DNA from: Candidatus Halocynthiibacter alkanivorans
Lineage (GTDB): Bacteria; Pseudomonadota; Alphaproteobacteria; Rhodobacterales; Rhodobacteraceae
Length of the DNA: 64,000 nucleotides
Assembly: GCF_003333265.1 (NCBI RefSeq)
Contig: NZ_QOLB01000156.1
Coordinates: forward strand, 50,414-114,413
Reading direction: 5' to 3'
Position 1 is the stretch's first letter; each line of letters opens with the position of its first letter. The notes beneath the pieces were generated by a model. It worked only from the letters and a program-made list of their open reading frames with translations, made no database searches and had not been told where the DNA came from. Positions 16,350 through 26,797 of the stretch are shown in pieces. The position numbers and the translations under genes were made by a program.

Positions 16350-17278
16350 GTACGGCGGTGAAGACATATGCGCCGGCCCTGTGCCGCCTGGCAGCGGCCC
16401 GTGTCGCAATGGCCGGCCTGGCCCTGGCGGCCGCCCCGGCGCTGGCGCTGGATCTGTCACAGCCAGTGGCTCTGGTGCAGACCGCCTCCACCAGCTTCCA
16501 GGTGCCAGTGGCGCCGTGGAACGGGCAGCAGGTTGAGGTGGTGCGGGCCGATGGCGCGCTGCAACAGCAGGCCTTCCGCATTGCCGGTGACGCCAGCACC
16601 CGTGCCCTGATGGACACGATGCGGGCGGAACTGAGCGGCCAGGGCTATGAGGTGATCTTTGAATGCACCACTCAGGCTTGTGGCGGTTTTGATTTCCGCT
16701 TTGCGGTGACGGTTCTGCCGGAGCCGGATATGCATGTGGACCTTGGGGATTTCCGCTACCTGTCGGCGCGGCGTGGTGATGATTATGCCACCGTCATGGT
16801 CAGCCGCAGCGCGGCGGCCGGTTTCATCCAGCTGTCCCAGGTTACCGCCGGGGCCACGCCTGTGGTGCAGATCGTCACCGCCACCAAAAGCTCTGCGCCT
16901 CAGGAGTTGGGCGCACTGCTGGAAAACGACGGATACGCCCTGCTGGACGGAGTGGAATTTGCCTCGGGCTCAGATGAGCTGGAGCCTGGCGGCGATATCG
17001 TGCTGAGCCAGCTGGCGGATTATATGCTGCGCAATCCGGACAAAAGCGTGACGCTTGTCGGCCATACCGATGCGGTCGGGGCGCTGGCGGGCAATATTGC
17101 CCTGTCACGCAAACGGGCGCTGTCAGTGCGGGCGCGGCTGATCAAAGATTTTGGCGTGCCGGAGGTCCAGCTGGCCGCTGACGGGGTTGGTTTTCTGGCG
17201 CCGCGTTTCAGCAATCTGCAAGATCAGAGCCGGGCTAAAAACCGCCGGGTAGAAGCGATCCTGACCTCGACCCGCTGA
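16346..17278 (+). CDS. OmpA-family envelope protein
   Basis: 310-residue exported protein with a C-terminal OmpA peptidoglycan-binding domain. Signal peptide about 1-34 ending APALA. The middle (about 40-180) is a lineage-specific domain with FECTTQACGGFDFRF (possible disulfide). The OmpA-like domain spans about 197-310: GVEFASGSDELEPGG, VTLVGHTDAVG, ALSRKRALSVRARL and SRAKNRRVEAIL. There is no beta-barrel domain. Probably periplasmic, anchored to the cell wall. Last of the four coupled genes, followed by terminator-like hairpins. Confidence 0.88.
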   Translation: MSTAVKTYAPALCRLAAARVAMAGLALAAAPALALDLSQPVALVQTASTSFQVPVAPWNGQQVEVVRADGALQQQAFRIAGDASTRALMDTMRAELSGQGYEVIFECTTQACGGFDFRFAVTVLPEPDMHVDLGDFRYLSARRGDDYATVMVSRSAAAGFIQLSQVTAGATPVVQIVTATKSSAPQELGALLENDGYALLDGVEFASGSDELEPGGDIVLSQLADYMLRNPDKSVTLVGHTDAVGALAGNIALSRKRALSVRARLIKDFGVPEVQLAADGVGFLAPRFSNLQDQSRAKNRRVEAILTSTR

Positions 17279-17374
17279 GCCAGTCACGCGGGCTGTGCAG
17301 CGCCCCGTGCGCTGCCACGTGATCGTGCCAAAAGGCGCTGAACCAGAACCACCTGAAATGTTGGCTTAAGTCAC

Positions 17375-17403
17375 AACACCCGCTGTTACCGCCTGCGGGT
17401 GTT
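17375..17403. terminator. Terminator hairpin between ompA-like and lysR genes
   Basis: 9-bp perfect stem AACACCCGC / GCGGGTGTT, 11-nt loop, followed on the + strand by CATTTAAT. A second, GC-rich hairpin (GCAGCGC / GCGCTGC, 17297-17315) lies closer to the OmpA-like gene. The genes are convergent, so either hairpin may act in both directions. Confidence 0.55.
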
Positions 17404-17421
17404 CATTTAATATGGCCGCGC

Positions 17422-18327
17422 TTACCAGGCGTCGGGGCCTTTATCGGCAAAGGCATGGGCCAGAAAATCAATAAAGGCGCGCACTTTGGGCTGGGTAAAA
17501 CGACCGGGCGGGTAAACCGCATAGATACCCTGGGTTTCCACCGGCAGTTCAGGAATGGCTTCTTCGATCAGCCCCTGTTCCAGTGCCGAAGCACAGAGAT
17601 AGCTGGGCAGGTAAGCGATGCCCAGACCAGAGATCGCGGCATTCAACAGCGACTGGCCATCATTCACCGTCAGCCAGCCGGCAGTGCGGATCTGACGTTT
17701 TTCCCCGGAAGGCGCGGTCAGTTTCCACACAGCTGAAGTGGCCTGGTTGGAATAATGCAGCAGTTTATGCTCATTCAGATCGTCGATTTTCGCGGGACGG
17801 CCGAATTTCTCGAAATAGGACGGCGCGCCGACCATGCGTTTGGAACTCTCGGTCAGTTTGCGGGCGCGCAGGGAGCTGTCTTCCAGCTCGCCAATGCGGA
17901 TCGCCAGATCAAACCCTTCGGAAATCAGCTCCACATAGCGGTTGTTCAGCACCATATTCACCGTCACCTCGGGGAAATCGGTGAGGAATTCCCCAAGAAC
18001 CGGCGACAGGTGATTGACGCCAAAATCGGTGGCAACTGAGATGCGCAGCAGGCCCGAAGGTTCCGATTGCATCGAGGTCACCAGCGCGTCGGCTTCACCG
18101 GCATCATTGAGCACCCGGCGGGCGCGGTCATAATAGGCGAGGCCGATTTCGGTAGGGCTGACACGACGGGTGGTGCGGTTCAGAAGCCGGGCACCGAGGC
18201 GCGCTTCAAGCGAGGAGACATGTTTGGAAACGGCGGATTTGGAAATCCCCATTTTACGCGCCGCGTCGGTAAAACCGCCCTGATCCACAACCGTGGCGAA
18301 GGCTTCCATTTCTGTCAGTCGGTCCAT
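17422..18327 (-). CDS. LysR family transcriptional regulator
   Basis: LysR-type regulator, 301 residues from the ATG at 18327 (an upstream in-frame TTG at 18333 adds two residues). N-terminal HTH: FATVVDQGGFTDAARKMGISKSAVSKHVSSLEARLG (about 8-45), followed by RLLNRTTRRVSPTEIG. The effector domain begins LLRISVATDFGVNHLSPVLGEF and includes GFDLAIRIGELEDSSL, placing it in the large CrgA/DmlR-like subgroup. The nearest gene upstream is FadH-like but reads in the same direction, so its target is not evident from context. Confidence 0.9.
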   Translation of the reverse strand: MDRLTEMEAFATVVDQGGFTDAARKMGISKSAVSKHVSSLEARLGARLLNRTTRRVSPTEIGLAYYDRARRVLNDAGEADALVTSMQSEPSGLLRISVATDFGVNHLSPVLGEFLTDFPEVTVNMVLNNRYVELISEGFDLAIRIGELEDSSLRARKLTESSKRMVGAPSYFEKFGRPAKIDDLNEHKLLHYSNQATSAVWKLTAPSGEKRQIRTAGWLTVNDGQSLLNAAISGLGIAYLPSYLCASALEQGLIEEAIPELPVETQGIYAVYPPGRFTQPKVRAFIDFLAHAFADKGPDAW

Positions 18328-18491
18328 ATTCAAACACCCGTCTACGTCTGGTTCCCCCTATTTATGGGCATCAATTGGGGCCGAAATGGGCCAGAGGCCC
18401 GACAATACCGGGGTAAAACGGCTATCGTTGCGAAATGCGAAACACGTAAAATCTGTGTAAAACAGCCTGCAACCCCTTGATTAACAGTGGG

Positions 18492-20561
<2,070 letters not shown>

Positions 20562-20578
20562 TCATCAGGGACGCCGCG

Positions 20579-20965
20579 TCACAGGTTCTGTGTTTCGAGA
20601 CAGTGGCGGCGAAAGGCACGTTTTAACATGTCCAGTTCGGCACGCAGAAGATCCATTTCGGCGCGGATATCGTCCTGCATCGGCTGGCCGGTGATCACGG
20701 TGAAATCACCAAGTTTGACGCCGCTCACCTTGTCGTGGATCAAAAAGGTCTGCACCCCGTCTGAGAGAAGATCCTGAGGGATGGCGATGCGCAGATGCCA
20801 CTGACCTGCGGTGTCGCTGTCTTCGCTCAGCATATGGCCGGGGACCGGCTGTTCCTGGTGGGTGACTTCGATTTCAGGCAGCGCCCCGACACTGTCCGGC
20901 ACGTGCAAGATCCCTTCCCAGACGCCGGCCTGAATGCGGGTTTTGGTCAGTTTCAGCTCGCTCAT
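20579..20965 (-). CDS. Conserved hypothetical protein with C-terminal helix
   Basis: 128 residues, function not recognised. The ATG at 20965 has AAGGA seven bases upstream and is preferred over the start five codons earlier. The first 90 residues look like a beta-rich domain (GVWEGILHVPDSVGALPEIEV, WHLRIAIPQDLLSDGVQTFLI). The last 30 form an amphipathic, probably coiled-coil helix (IRAEMDLLRAELDMLKRAF). Lies 82 bp downstream of the DUF6478-type gene and 62 bp upstream of fadH on the same strand. Composition and codon use are like the neighbours, so it is a real gene. Confidence 0.7.
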   Translation of the reverse strand: MSELKLTKTRIQAGVWEGILHVPDSVGALPEIEVTHQEQPVPGHMLSEDSDTAGQWHLRIAIPQDLLSDGVQTFLIHDKVSGVKLGDFTVITGQPMQDDIRAEMDLLRAELDMLKRAFRRHCLETQNL

Positions 20966-21047
20966 CACAGCATCCTTCATCTAAGCACTTTAATTGGGCG
21001 CGTTTTGGTCCGGCGCATGACAAGGCAGCTCACGACAGCCTGGCACA

Positions 21048-21821
21048 TCAGAACTCGGCACGCGGACGGCGCGACAGGGTGACATCGCGCAACATCACCT
21101 GGTTCATCTCCGGCGCTTCAAAAATCAGATCCACCCAGATATGGTCGATGCGTTTTTCGTTCAGCCGGGAATAGGCCAGGTCAAATTCGACAAAACTCTC
21201 CTCCGCCCCCAGCGGCAGTTCCTGCACCAGTTGTTCGGTATTGGGCCCGTGTTTGATGTTCAGGCGCACAAACATTTCGATCGGCTTTTCAACCTCCACC
21301 ACTGCCGTCAACCGGAACACATGGCGTTTTTGCAGCCCTTCTCTGGCGGCGTCTGGCAGGTCCAGCACCAGCGACAGGAAGGAGCCGTCAAAGCGGAACA
21401 CATCCAGGCGCATCCCAAAGGGGGCCAGGTCTTCTTCGCGGGTGTTGCGCATCTGGCGCAGGGTCAGTTCCGACTCCTGGCAATCGTGAAAGATCGTCGC
21501 CTCCTGGCCAAGGCGGGCTTTGTTTTCCACAGCGGCGCGGCCGGAGGGGCGCACCGGACCGCGCCAGAGCTCCGGGCGGTATGACCAGTCCGTATGCAGC
21601 GGTGTCACCAGTGCATTGGAGCCGATCAGCGGCAGGGTCAGTCTTCCGTCGGCGACAAAAAGGATATGGTCAAGCCGCTTGCCAAGTTCCCGCGCCCGGC
21701 CGCGCACCTGGCGCAATGTGCTCAGGGTCATCTGGTCGGTGCGCTCGGAAATGCGTTGCCAGCGTTTTAACACACGGGCATGCAGCACCCGGGTCACCGC
21801 TGCTCTGAGTTGTTTCGCCAT
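21048..21821 (-). CDS. DUF6478-type conserved protein of unknown function
   Basis: 257 residues from the ATG at 21821 (an upstream TTG at 21842 is unlikely). No signal peptide or membrane segment. The N-terminal helix is basic (AKQLRAAVTRVLHARVLKRWQR), the middle reads TDWSYRPELWRGPVRPSG, and the C-terminal half is beta-rich with HTH-free blocks (FGMRLDVFRFDGSFLSLVLDLP, FVEFDLAYSRLNEKRIDHIW). I recognise it as a Rhodobacteraceae family labelled DUF6478; function unknown. The second half resembles a carbohydrate-binding or jelly-roll fold only by beta pattern, which is weak evidence. Confidence 0.65.
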   Translation of the reverse strand: MAKQLRAAVTRVLHARVLKRWQRISERTDQMTLSTLRQVRGRARELGKRLDHILFVADGRLTLPLIGSNALVTPLHTDWSYRPELWRGPVRPSGRAAVENKARLGQEATIFHDCQESELTLRQMRNTREEDLAPFGMRLDVFRFDGSFLSLVLDLPDAAREGLQKRHVFRLTAVVEVEKPIEMFVRLNIKHGPNTEQLVQELPLGAEESFVEFDLAYSRLNEKRIDHIWVDLIFEAPEMNQVMLRDVTLSRRPRAEF

Positions 21822-21932
21822 GCTCACGCCGCCTTTTTCCAACAGGCTGACCCCGGGAGGCCAGCACCATGTTTATGCGCGACAATCCTGATGAATTTCC
21901 AGCGTTTGTCGAGCATCCGGCGACAATTAATT

Positions 21933-22580
21933 TTACAATTCGTTTTCACGCCGCAGACGGGTGGTAAAGCGCTCAAGAGTCTGACGGGCAGAGCCACTTG
22001 TCATCGGGCTGGCGTCGAACGTCATCACCGAGGCGGTGATCAGGTAGCCGTTGACGTCGATCAGGGCGCGCCAGTAGTCCTCATTCAAACCGCTGTTCAG
22101 CGTGTCGGACGTATCGCGCACCTGGACGAAAAAGGCCTCATCCGTGCTGTCGGTGGCCAGAATACTCACGGTGCTGGCGTCCCCGGAGCGCGACAGCGCT
22201 TTTTGCCCGGACCGGGAGCGGAAATAGCGTTCCAGCTGATCTGTGTGCCGCTCCGGAGCGTCGCCCTCTTGCGCTACGCCCGAGACGGAGGCGGTCAGTA
22301 TCGCCGGGTCTGCCGGCGCCGGAGAAAAAAGGCCACGCAGGGCCCGGCAACTGCCGAGCAGGACAAAAGCGCCTTCGCTGCTGTCCTGGCTGACCGAGCT
22401 GTTGATGCAATAGCCGGGCGGGGCGGCAATGGTCACCGCCCCCGCAGCGACGGTAAGTTTCTGCGGCGCCCGCCGGCTGGCAGCGGTCAGCCCGCCTGCG
22501 GTCATCGTATCCAGACAGCCGGAAAGCAGAAACGCGGCGACCAGAACTGTCGCCGCGCGGAATTTTGCTTTAGAAATCAC
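21933..22580 (-). CDS. Predicted lipoprotein of unknown function
   Basis: 215 residues with an N-terminal signal and lipobox LLSGC (Cys22), so a membrane-anchored periplasmic lipoprotein. The start is GTG at 22580, four bases after the ilvD stop; no ATG is available near. Body: APPGYCINSSVSQ and GAFVLLGSCRAL (paired Cys), then VDVNGYLITASVMTFD. It looks like a small family of alphaproteobacterial lipoproteins without assigned role. Overlap-like spacing suggests co-transcription with ilvD. Confidence 0.75.
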   Translation of the reverse strand: MISKAKFRAATVLVAAFLLSGCLDTMTAGGLTAASRRAPQKLTVAAGAVTIAAPPGYCINSSVSQDSSEGAFVLLGSCRALRGLFSPAPADPAILTASVSGVAQEGDAPERHTDQLERYFRSRSGQKALSRSGDASTVSILATDSTDEAFFVQVRDTSDTLNSGLNEDYWRALIDVNGYLITASVMTFDASPMTSGSARQTLERFTTRLRRENEL

Positions 22581-22584
22581 CGGT

Positions 22585-24318
22585 TCACAGATCCATATAG
22601 ATGTGACGTTCTACTTTGGCACCGGGGTGGGTCACCGCGCCAAGACGGGTGGAGCCCACCAGTTTGGCAAACTTATACAGCGCGCCAGAGGCATAAATCG
22701 TATCGCGCGGGCCTTTCCAGTCGGCTTTGCGCGCTTCCAGTTCTTCATCAGACACGTCGATGGAGATTTCGCCGCTCACCGCGTTCAGGGTGATGATATC
22801 GCCATTTTTGACCAGCGCGATCGGCCCGCAATGCGCCGCTTCCGGACCCACGTGACCGACGCAGAACCCGCGTGTCGCACCAGAGAACCGGCCGTCGGTG
22901 ATCAGCGCCACTTTTTTGCCCATGCCCTGGCCGGACAGCGCCGCTGTGGTGGCCAGCATTTCGCGCATGCCTGGACCGCCGGCGGGGCCTTCATTGCGGA
23001 TCACCAGAACTTCGCCCTCTTTGTATTCGCGGTTCTGCACCGCGGCAAACGCGTCTTCTTCGCATTCAAACACATTGGCCGGGCCGGAGAACACTTGTTC
23101 TTCTTCGCTCATGCCAGCGACTTTGACGATGGCACCGTCGGGGGCCAGGTTGCCGCTGAGACCAACAACACCGCCGGTTTTGGAAATCGGGGTGGCGACC
23201 GAATGGATTACTTTGCCGTCAACTTCACGGGTGATTTTGTTCAGCTCTTCGCCGATGGTTTCGCCGGACGCGGTCATGCAGTCTTCATAGATCAGACCGG
23301 CTTTTTGCAGCTCGCGCAGCACCACTGGCACACCGCCGGCGTCATAGAGATCTTTGGCCACATATTCGCCGCCTGGCTTCAGGTTCACGAAATAGGGCGT
23401 GTCGCGGAAGATGTCGCAAACATCAAACAGATCAAAGTCGATGCCGGCTTCATGCGCGATTGCAGGCAGGTGCAGACCGGCGTTGGTAGAACCACCGGTA
23501 CAAGCCACAACACGAGCGGCGTTGATCAGCGATTCTTTGGTGACGATGTCACGGGCGCGGATGTTCTTCGCAATCAGGTTCATCACCGCCCGGCCAGAGG
23601 CCTCGCCATACTGGTCGCGGGACTCATAAGGCGCGGGCGCACCGGAAGAATTCATCAGCGCCAGGCCGATGGCTTCAGAGACGCAGGCCATCGTGTTGGC
23701 GGTGTACTGGCCACCACAGGCGCCGGCCGAAGGGCAGGCAACGCGCTCAAGAATTTCCAGCTCTTCGTCCGACATCTCACCAGCCTGGTGTTTGCCAACC
23801 GCTTCAAACACGTCCTGCACCACAACGTCTTTGCCGTTAAGGCGGCCCGGAAGGATGGAGCCACCGTAGATAAAGACCGAAGGCGTGTTCAGGCGCACCA
23901 TGGCCATCATCATGCCGGGCAGGGATTTGTCACAGCCGGCAAGGCCGACGATGGCGTCGTAACAATGGCCGCGCATGGTCAGCTCAACCGTATCGGCGAT
24001 GGCTTCACGCGAGGCCAGCGAGGAGCGCATGCCCTCATGGCCCATGGCGATGCCGTCGGTGACGGTGATGGTGGTGAATTCGCGTGGTGTGCCCTCGGCG
24101 GCTTTCACGCCCATCTTGACGGCCTGCGCCTGACGGTTCAGCGAAATGTTACAAGGGGCAGCTTCGTTCCAGCAGGTGGCAACGCCAATCAGCGGCTGGT
24201 GGATTTCCTGATCTGACAGACCCATCGCATAGAGATAAGAGCGGTGCGGTGCGCGCTCCGGCCCTTCGGTCACATGGCGGCTTGGCAGGTTGGATTTATC
24301 AATAAAACGATTGGTCAT
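22585..24318 (-). CDS. ilvD: Dihydroxy-acid dehydratase
   Basis: Converts dihydroxy-isovalerate and dihydroxy-methylvalerate to the keto acids of valine and isoleucine synthesis; cytosolic Fe-S enzyme. 577 residues, IlvD/Edd family. Cluster-type cysteines are present: Cys56 (NEAAPCN), Cys129 (AGCDKSLPG) and Cys201 ([16 protein letters not shown]). C-terminal blocks include [12 protein letters not shown] and [13 protein letters not shown]. Some sugar-acid dehydratases share the fold, but the GCDKSLPG and CPSAGACGG blocks and length fit IlvD. The leader 24319-24645 holds an inverted repeat and a promoter-like TATAGT. Confidence 0.9.
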   Translation of the reverse strand: MTNRFIDKSNLPSRHVTEGPERAPHRSYLYAMGLSDQEIHQPLIGVATCWNEAAPCNISLNRQAQAVKMGVKAAEGTPREFTTITVTDGIAMGHEGMRSSLASREAIADTVELTMRGHCYDAIVGLAGCDKSLPGMMMAMVRLNTPSVFIYGGSILPGRLNGKDVVVQDVFEAVGKHQAGEMSDEELEILERVACPSAGACGGQYTANTMACVSEAIGLALMNSSGAPAPYESRDQYGEASGRAVMNLIAKNIRARDIVTKESLINAARVVACTGGSTNAGLHLPAIAHEAGIDFDLFDVCDIFRDTPYFVNLKPGGEYVAKDLYDAGGVPVVLRELQKAGLIYEDCMTASGETIGEELNKITREVDGKVIHSVATPISKTGGVVGLSGNLAPDGAIVKVAGMSEEEQVFSGPANVFECEEDAFAAVQNREYKEGEVLVIRNEGPAGGPGMREMLATTAALSGQGMGKKVALITDGRFSGATRGFCVGHVGPEAAHCGPIALVKNGDIITLNAVSGEISIDVSDEELEARKADWKGPRDTIYASGALYKFAKLVGSTRLGAVTHPGAKVERHIYMDL

Positions 24319-24356
24319 TGGCTGAGGCTCCCAAAATCTGGCTTGCCTTTGCGATA

Positions 24357-24384
24357 CTTGCTTGCGGGGCTTTGGACAAGCAAG
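24357..24384. promoter_or_regulatory. Inverted repeat in the ilvD leader
   Basis: Perfect 8-bp arms CTTGCTTG / CAAGCAAG separated by 12 bp, 39 bp upstream of the ilvD start. A TATAGT-like -10 (minus strand, near 24391-24396) lies just upstream, so the repeat would form at the very 5' end of the transcript or act as an operator. Role unknown. Confidence 0.35.
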
Positions 24385-24555
24385 AATGCACTATACAGGC
24401 GGTGCAACACGCATTTTTCAGCGCAAATCAAGCCTTTTACTGCGGGGACGGCGCCAGGGCGGGACCCTGTGTCGCAGCACCATTGCACAGGCGGAGCGCA
24501 GCAAGTAGCCTGGCGCAGAACCACCGTTGCCCCCTGCCGCGGCCCCGCTGCGACA

Positions 24556-24621
24556 AAGCCACGCCACTAAGCCACACCACGAAGCCACTGCCGCAGATCC
24601 ACAGCCACGATCCACAGCGCA
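24556..24621. repeat. Imperfect 13-bp tandem repeats in the ilvD/CPBP spacer
   Basis: Three 13-bp units beginning AAGCCAC (24556-24568, 24569-24581, 24582-24594), then two 13-bp units GATCCACAGCCAC and GATCCACAGCGCA (24596-24608, 24609-24621). The array lies in the 327-bp divergent spacer 24319-24645, just before the CPBP gene, and otherwise I see only the ilvD leader there. Confidence 0.6.
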
Positions 24622-24645
24622 GGACCGCCACCCATGGGAGCCCCG

Positions 24646-25527
24646 ATGTCATATCAGAAATACGAAGCACTGGTGGCTCCGGCACGCCCGACCTCAGAGC
24701 CCGGGCGGCTGATTGTGGGCTTCGTGCTGATCCTCACCCTGGGCGCGGTGTTAAAAGTGTCGCTCCTGTTGATGATGCGATCCGTCGCCCCGTCGGCAAA
24801 TGACGCGCTGTATCAGGGCATTGTCAGCGGCGAGAGCCCCGGCGCCACCCTGGTGGTGCTGTTCAGCTTTTTGCTGACCATTGTCGCCATCGCGCTGGTG
24901 CTGCCGCGGCTGCACAAACGTGGACTGCTGACGCTGCTGGGCCCGCTGCGCGAATTGGCGGCTGATTTCAAAGCCTGTCTGAAATGGCTGCTGCCGCTGG
25001 CGCTGCTGGTGCTGGTGCTGCCGTCAGGCACGGGTGGCGACTTGCTGCCCGGTCTCAGCGGCGGGCTCTGGCTGCTGTTGCTGCCCGTGTCGCTGCTGGC
25101 GCTGCTGATCCAGGTCAGCGCCGAAGAAATTCTGTTTCGCGGTTATGTGCAGAGCCAGCTGGCGGCGCGCTTTGCCTCGCCGCTGGTGTGGATCCTGCTG
25201 CCCGCCACACTGTTCGGGCTCGGTCATTTTGATCCGGCTGCGGGTGATCTGAACCCCTGGTATATCAGCTGGGCGCTGCTGTTTGCGGTGGCGGCGGCGG
25301 ACCTGACCGCGCGCAGCGGCAATCTGGGACCGGCGATCGCCTTTCATTTCACCAACAATCTGATGGCGGTGCTGTTTGTCGCCCTGCCCGGCAATCTCAG
25401 CGGTCTGGCCCTGTATCTTTATCCGTTCAGCAGTGAAGAGCTGCCGGGCATGACCTCATTCCTGGTTCTGGACATGGCCTGGATCGCTGTCAGCTGGCTG
25501 GCTTGCCGCGTTGCCGTGCGTCGCTGA
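24646..25527 (+). CDS. CPBP family intramembrane glutamic endopeptidase
   Basis: Membrane protease of the Rce1/CPBP (CAAX protease and bacteriocin-processing) family, 293 residues, about eight membrane segments. Start at 24646 has GGGAG five bases upstream; a start four codons earlier lacks a good Shine-Dalgarno. Motif 1 is SAEEILFRGY (Glu160, Glu161, Arg165), motif 2 is FGLGHFDPA (His194), motif 3 is AFHFTNNLMA; all catalytic positions are intact. Divergent from ilvD, followed 66 bp later by accD on the same strand. Substrate unknown. Confidence 0.88.
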   Translation: MSYQKYEALVAPARPTSEPGRLIVGFVLILTLGAVLKVSLLLMMRSVAPSANDALYQGIVSGESPGATLVVLFSFLLTIVAIALVLPRLHKRGLLTLLGPLRELAADFKACLKWLLPLALLVLVLPSGTGGDLLPGLSGGLWLLLLPVSLLALLIQVSAEEILFRGYVQSQLAARFASPLVWILLPATLFGLGHFDPAAGDLNPWYISWALLFAVAAADLTARSGNLGPAIAFHFTNNLMAVLFVALPGNLSGLALYLYPFSSEELPGMTSFLVLDMAWIAVSWLACRVAVRR

Positions 25528-25593
25528 TTGCAATTCCCCGCTCGCAGGACTATCTGGGAGGCTACGGCAGCCGCAAAGCAAGGGCCCTCGACT

Positions 25594-26541
25594 ATGAACT
25601 GGATCACAAACTACGTCCGTCCGACGATCAACTCGCTGTTTTCCCGGCGCGAAGTCCCGGACAATCTGTGGACCAAGTGCCCCGAGTGCGGCACCATGTT
25701 GTTTCACCGCGAAGTCAAAGCCAACCTGAACGTCTGCAGCAGCTGCGATCACCATATGGCGATCACTGCGCGGGACCGGCTCAGCGCGTTGTTTGACGGC
25801 GGCATTTTCACCGAGGTCGCGGTGCCTGAGCCATTGGCCGATCCGCTGCAGTTCCGCGATCAGAAGAAATATCCCGACCGGATGAAAGCGGCGCAGAAAA
25901 AGACCAGCGAATCTGAAGCGATGCTGGTGGCGGAGGGCGAAATTTGCCGCACGCCAATCATCGCCGCAGTACAGGACTTTTCTTTCCTCGGCGGTTCCAT
26001 GGGCATGTATGTCGGCAACGCCATTATTGCCGCCGCAGAACGTGCGGTGGAAATGAAGCGGCCACTGGTGCTGTTTTCGGCCGCCGGCGGCGCCCGGATG
26101 CAGGAAGGCATTCTGTCGCTGATGCAGATGCCACGCACCACAATTGCGGTACAGATGCTGAAAGAAGCCCGCCTGCCCTATATCGTGGTGCTCACCCATC
26201 CCACCACTGGCGGTGTCACCGCCTCTTACGCGATGCTGGGGGATGTGCATATCGCCGAGCCCAATGCGCTGATCTGTTTCGCCGGCCCCCGGGTGATCGA
26301 GCAGACCATCGGGGAAAAACTGCCCCCGGAGTTCCAGCGCTCGGAATACCTGATTGATCACGGCATGCTGGACCGGGTCACTCACCGCAAGGACCTGCGC
26401 GATGAGTTGGTGACCATCTGCCGTATGCTGATGGGCCAGTCGCCCGCCATTCGCGGTGACCTGCCGGCACCAGACGCGTCTGATGCCAGCGGTGAAGACG
26501 CTGCGGCCAAAGCCGGCGCGGAAAACGCTGCCGCCGAATAA
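25594..26541 (+). CDS. accD: Acetyl-CoA carboxylase carboxyltransferase subunit beta
   Basis: Carboxyl transfer half-reaction of malonyl-CoA synthesis, with AccA (not in the window). 315 residues from the ATG at 25594; [12 protein letters not shown] is the standard alphaproteobacterial N terminus. Zinc ribbon CPEC...CSSC (Cys29, 32, 48, 51). Carboxyltransferase core has [24 protein letters not shown] and [17 protein letters not shown]. An Ala/Asp-rich tail follows about residue 290. Before folC, as in many alphaproteobacteria, with a 256-bp repetitive spacer between them. Confidence 0.95.
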   Translation: MNWITNYVRPTINSLFSRREVPDNLWTKCPECGTMLFHREVKANLNVCSSCDHHMAITARDRLSALFDGGIFTEVAVPEPLADPLQFRDQKKYPDRMKAAQKKTSESEAMLVAEGEICRTPIIAAVQDFSFLGGSMGMYVGNAIIAAAERAVEMKRPLVLFSAAGGARMQEGILSLMQMPRTTIAVQMLKEARLPYIVVLTHPTTGGVTASYAMLGDVHIAEPNALICFAGPRVIEQTIGEKLPPEFQRSEYLIDHGMLDRVTHRKDLRDELVTICRMLMGQSPAIRGDLPAPDASDASGEDAAAKAGAENAAAE

Positions 26542-26562
26542 GGCCGGCGCCCGCCGGTTGAC

Positions 26563-26611
26563 GCCGGCATCCCGGTGCTCCGGCGTCCTGGTGCCCCGGC
26601 GTCCTGGCAGA
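26563..26611. repeat. Short tandem repeats in the accD-folC spacer
   Basis: Three imperfect units: GCCGGCATCCCGGTGCT, CCGGCGTCCTGGTGCC and CCGGCGTCCTGGCAGA, with identical 12-mers CCGGCGTCCTGG at 26580-26591 and 26596-26607. The rest of the 256-bp spacer (26542-26797) shows nothing recognisable besides the folC Shine-Dalgarno. Confidence 0.55.
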
Positions 26612-26797
26612 CTGATTTCGCATTTGCCGCGCTCTGAGCGCGGCTTTTGCACATCCGGCACCTCCGTTGCGCCGCAATCCGGCTGTCGCTGACGGTTCTC
26701 ACCCTCTCTTTGCCGCAATCCCCCAGGCGGAGAGCGCCCGAACAAGACATAGTACGCGCAGCCTGCCGCGCCCCGGCAGAACAACAGGATCAAAGCC

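Noticed and set aside
22429..24216. A plus-strand open frame of 595 codons antisense to ilvD
   Set aside because: Its translation is rich in His, Arg and Gly without domain patterns and lies wholly within ilvD, which is certain.
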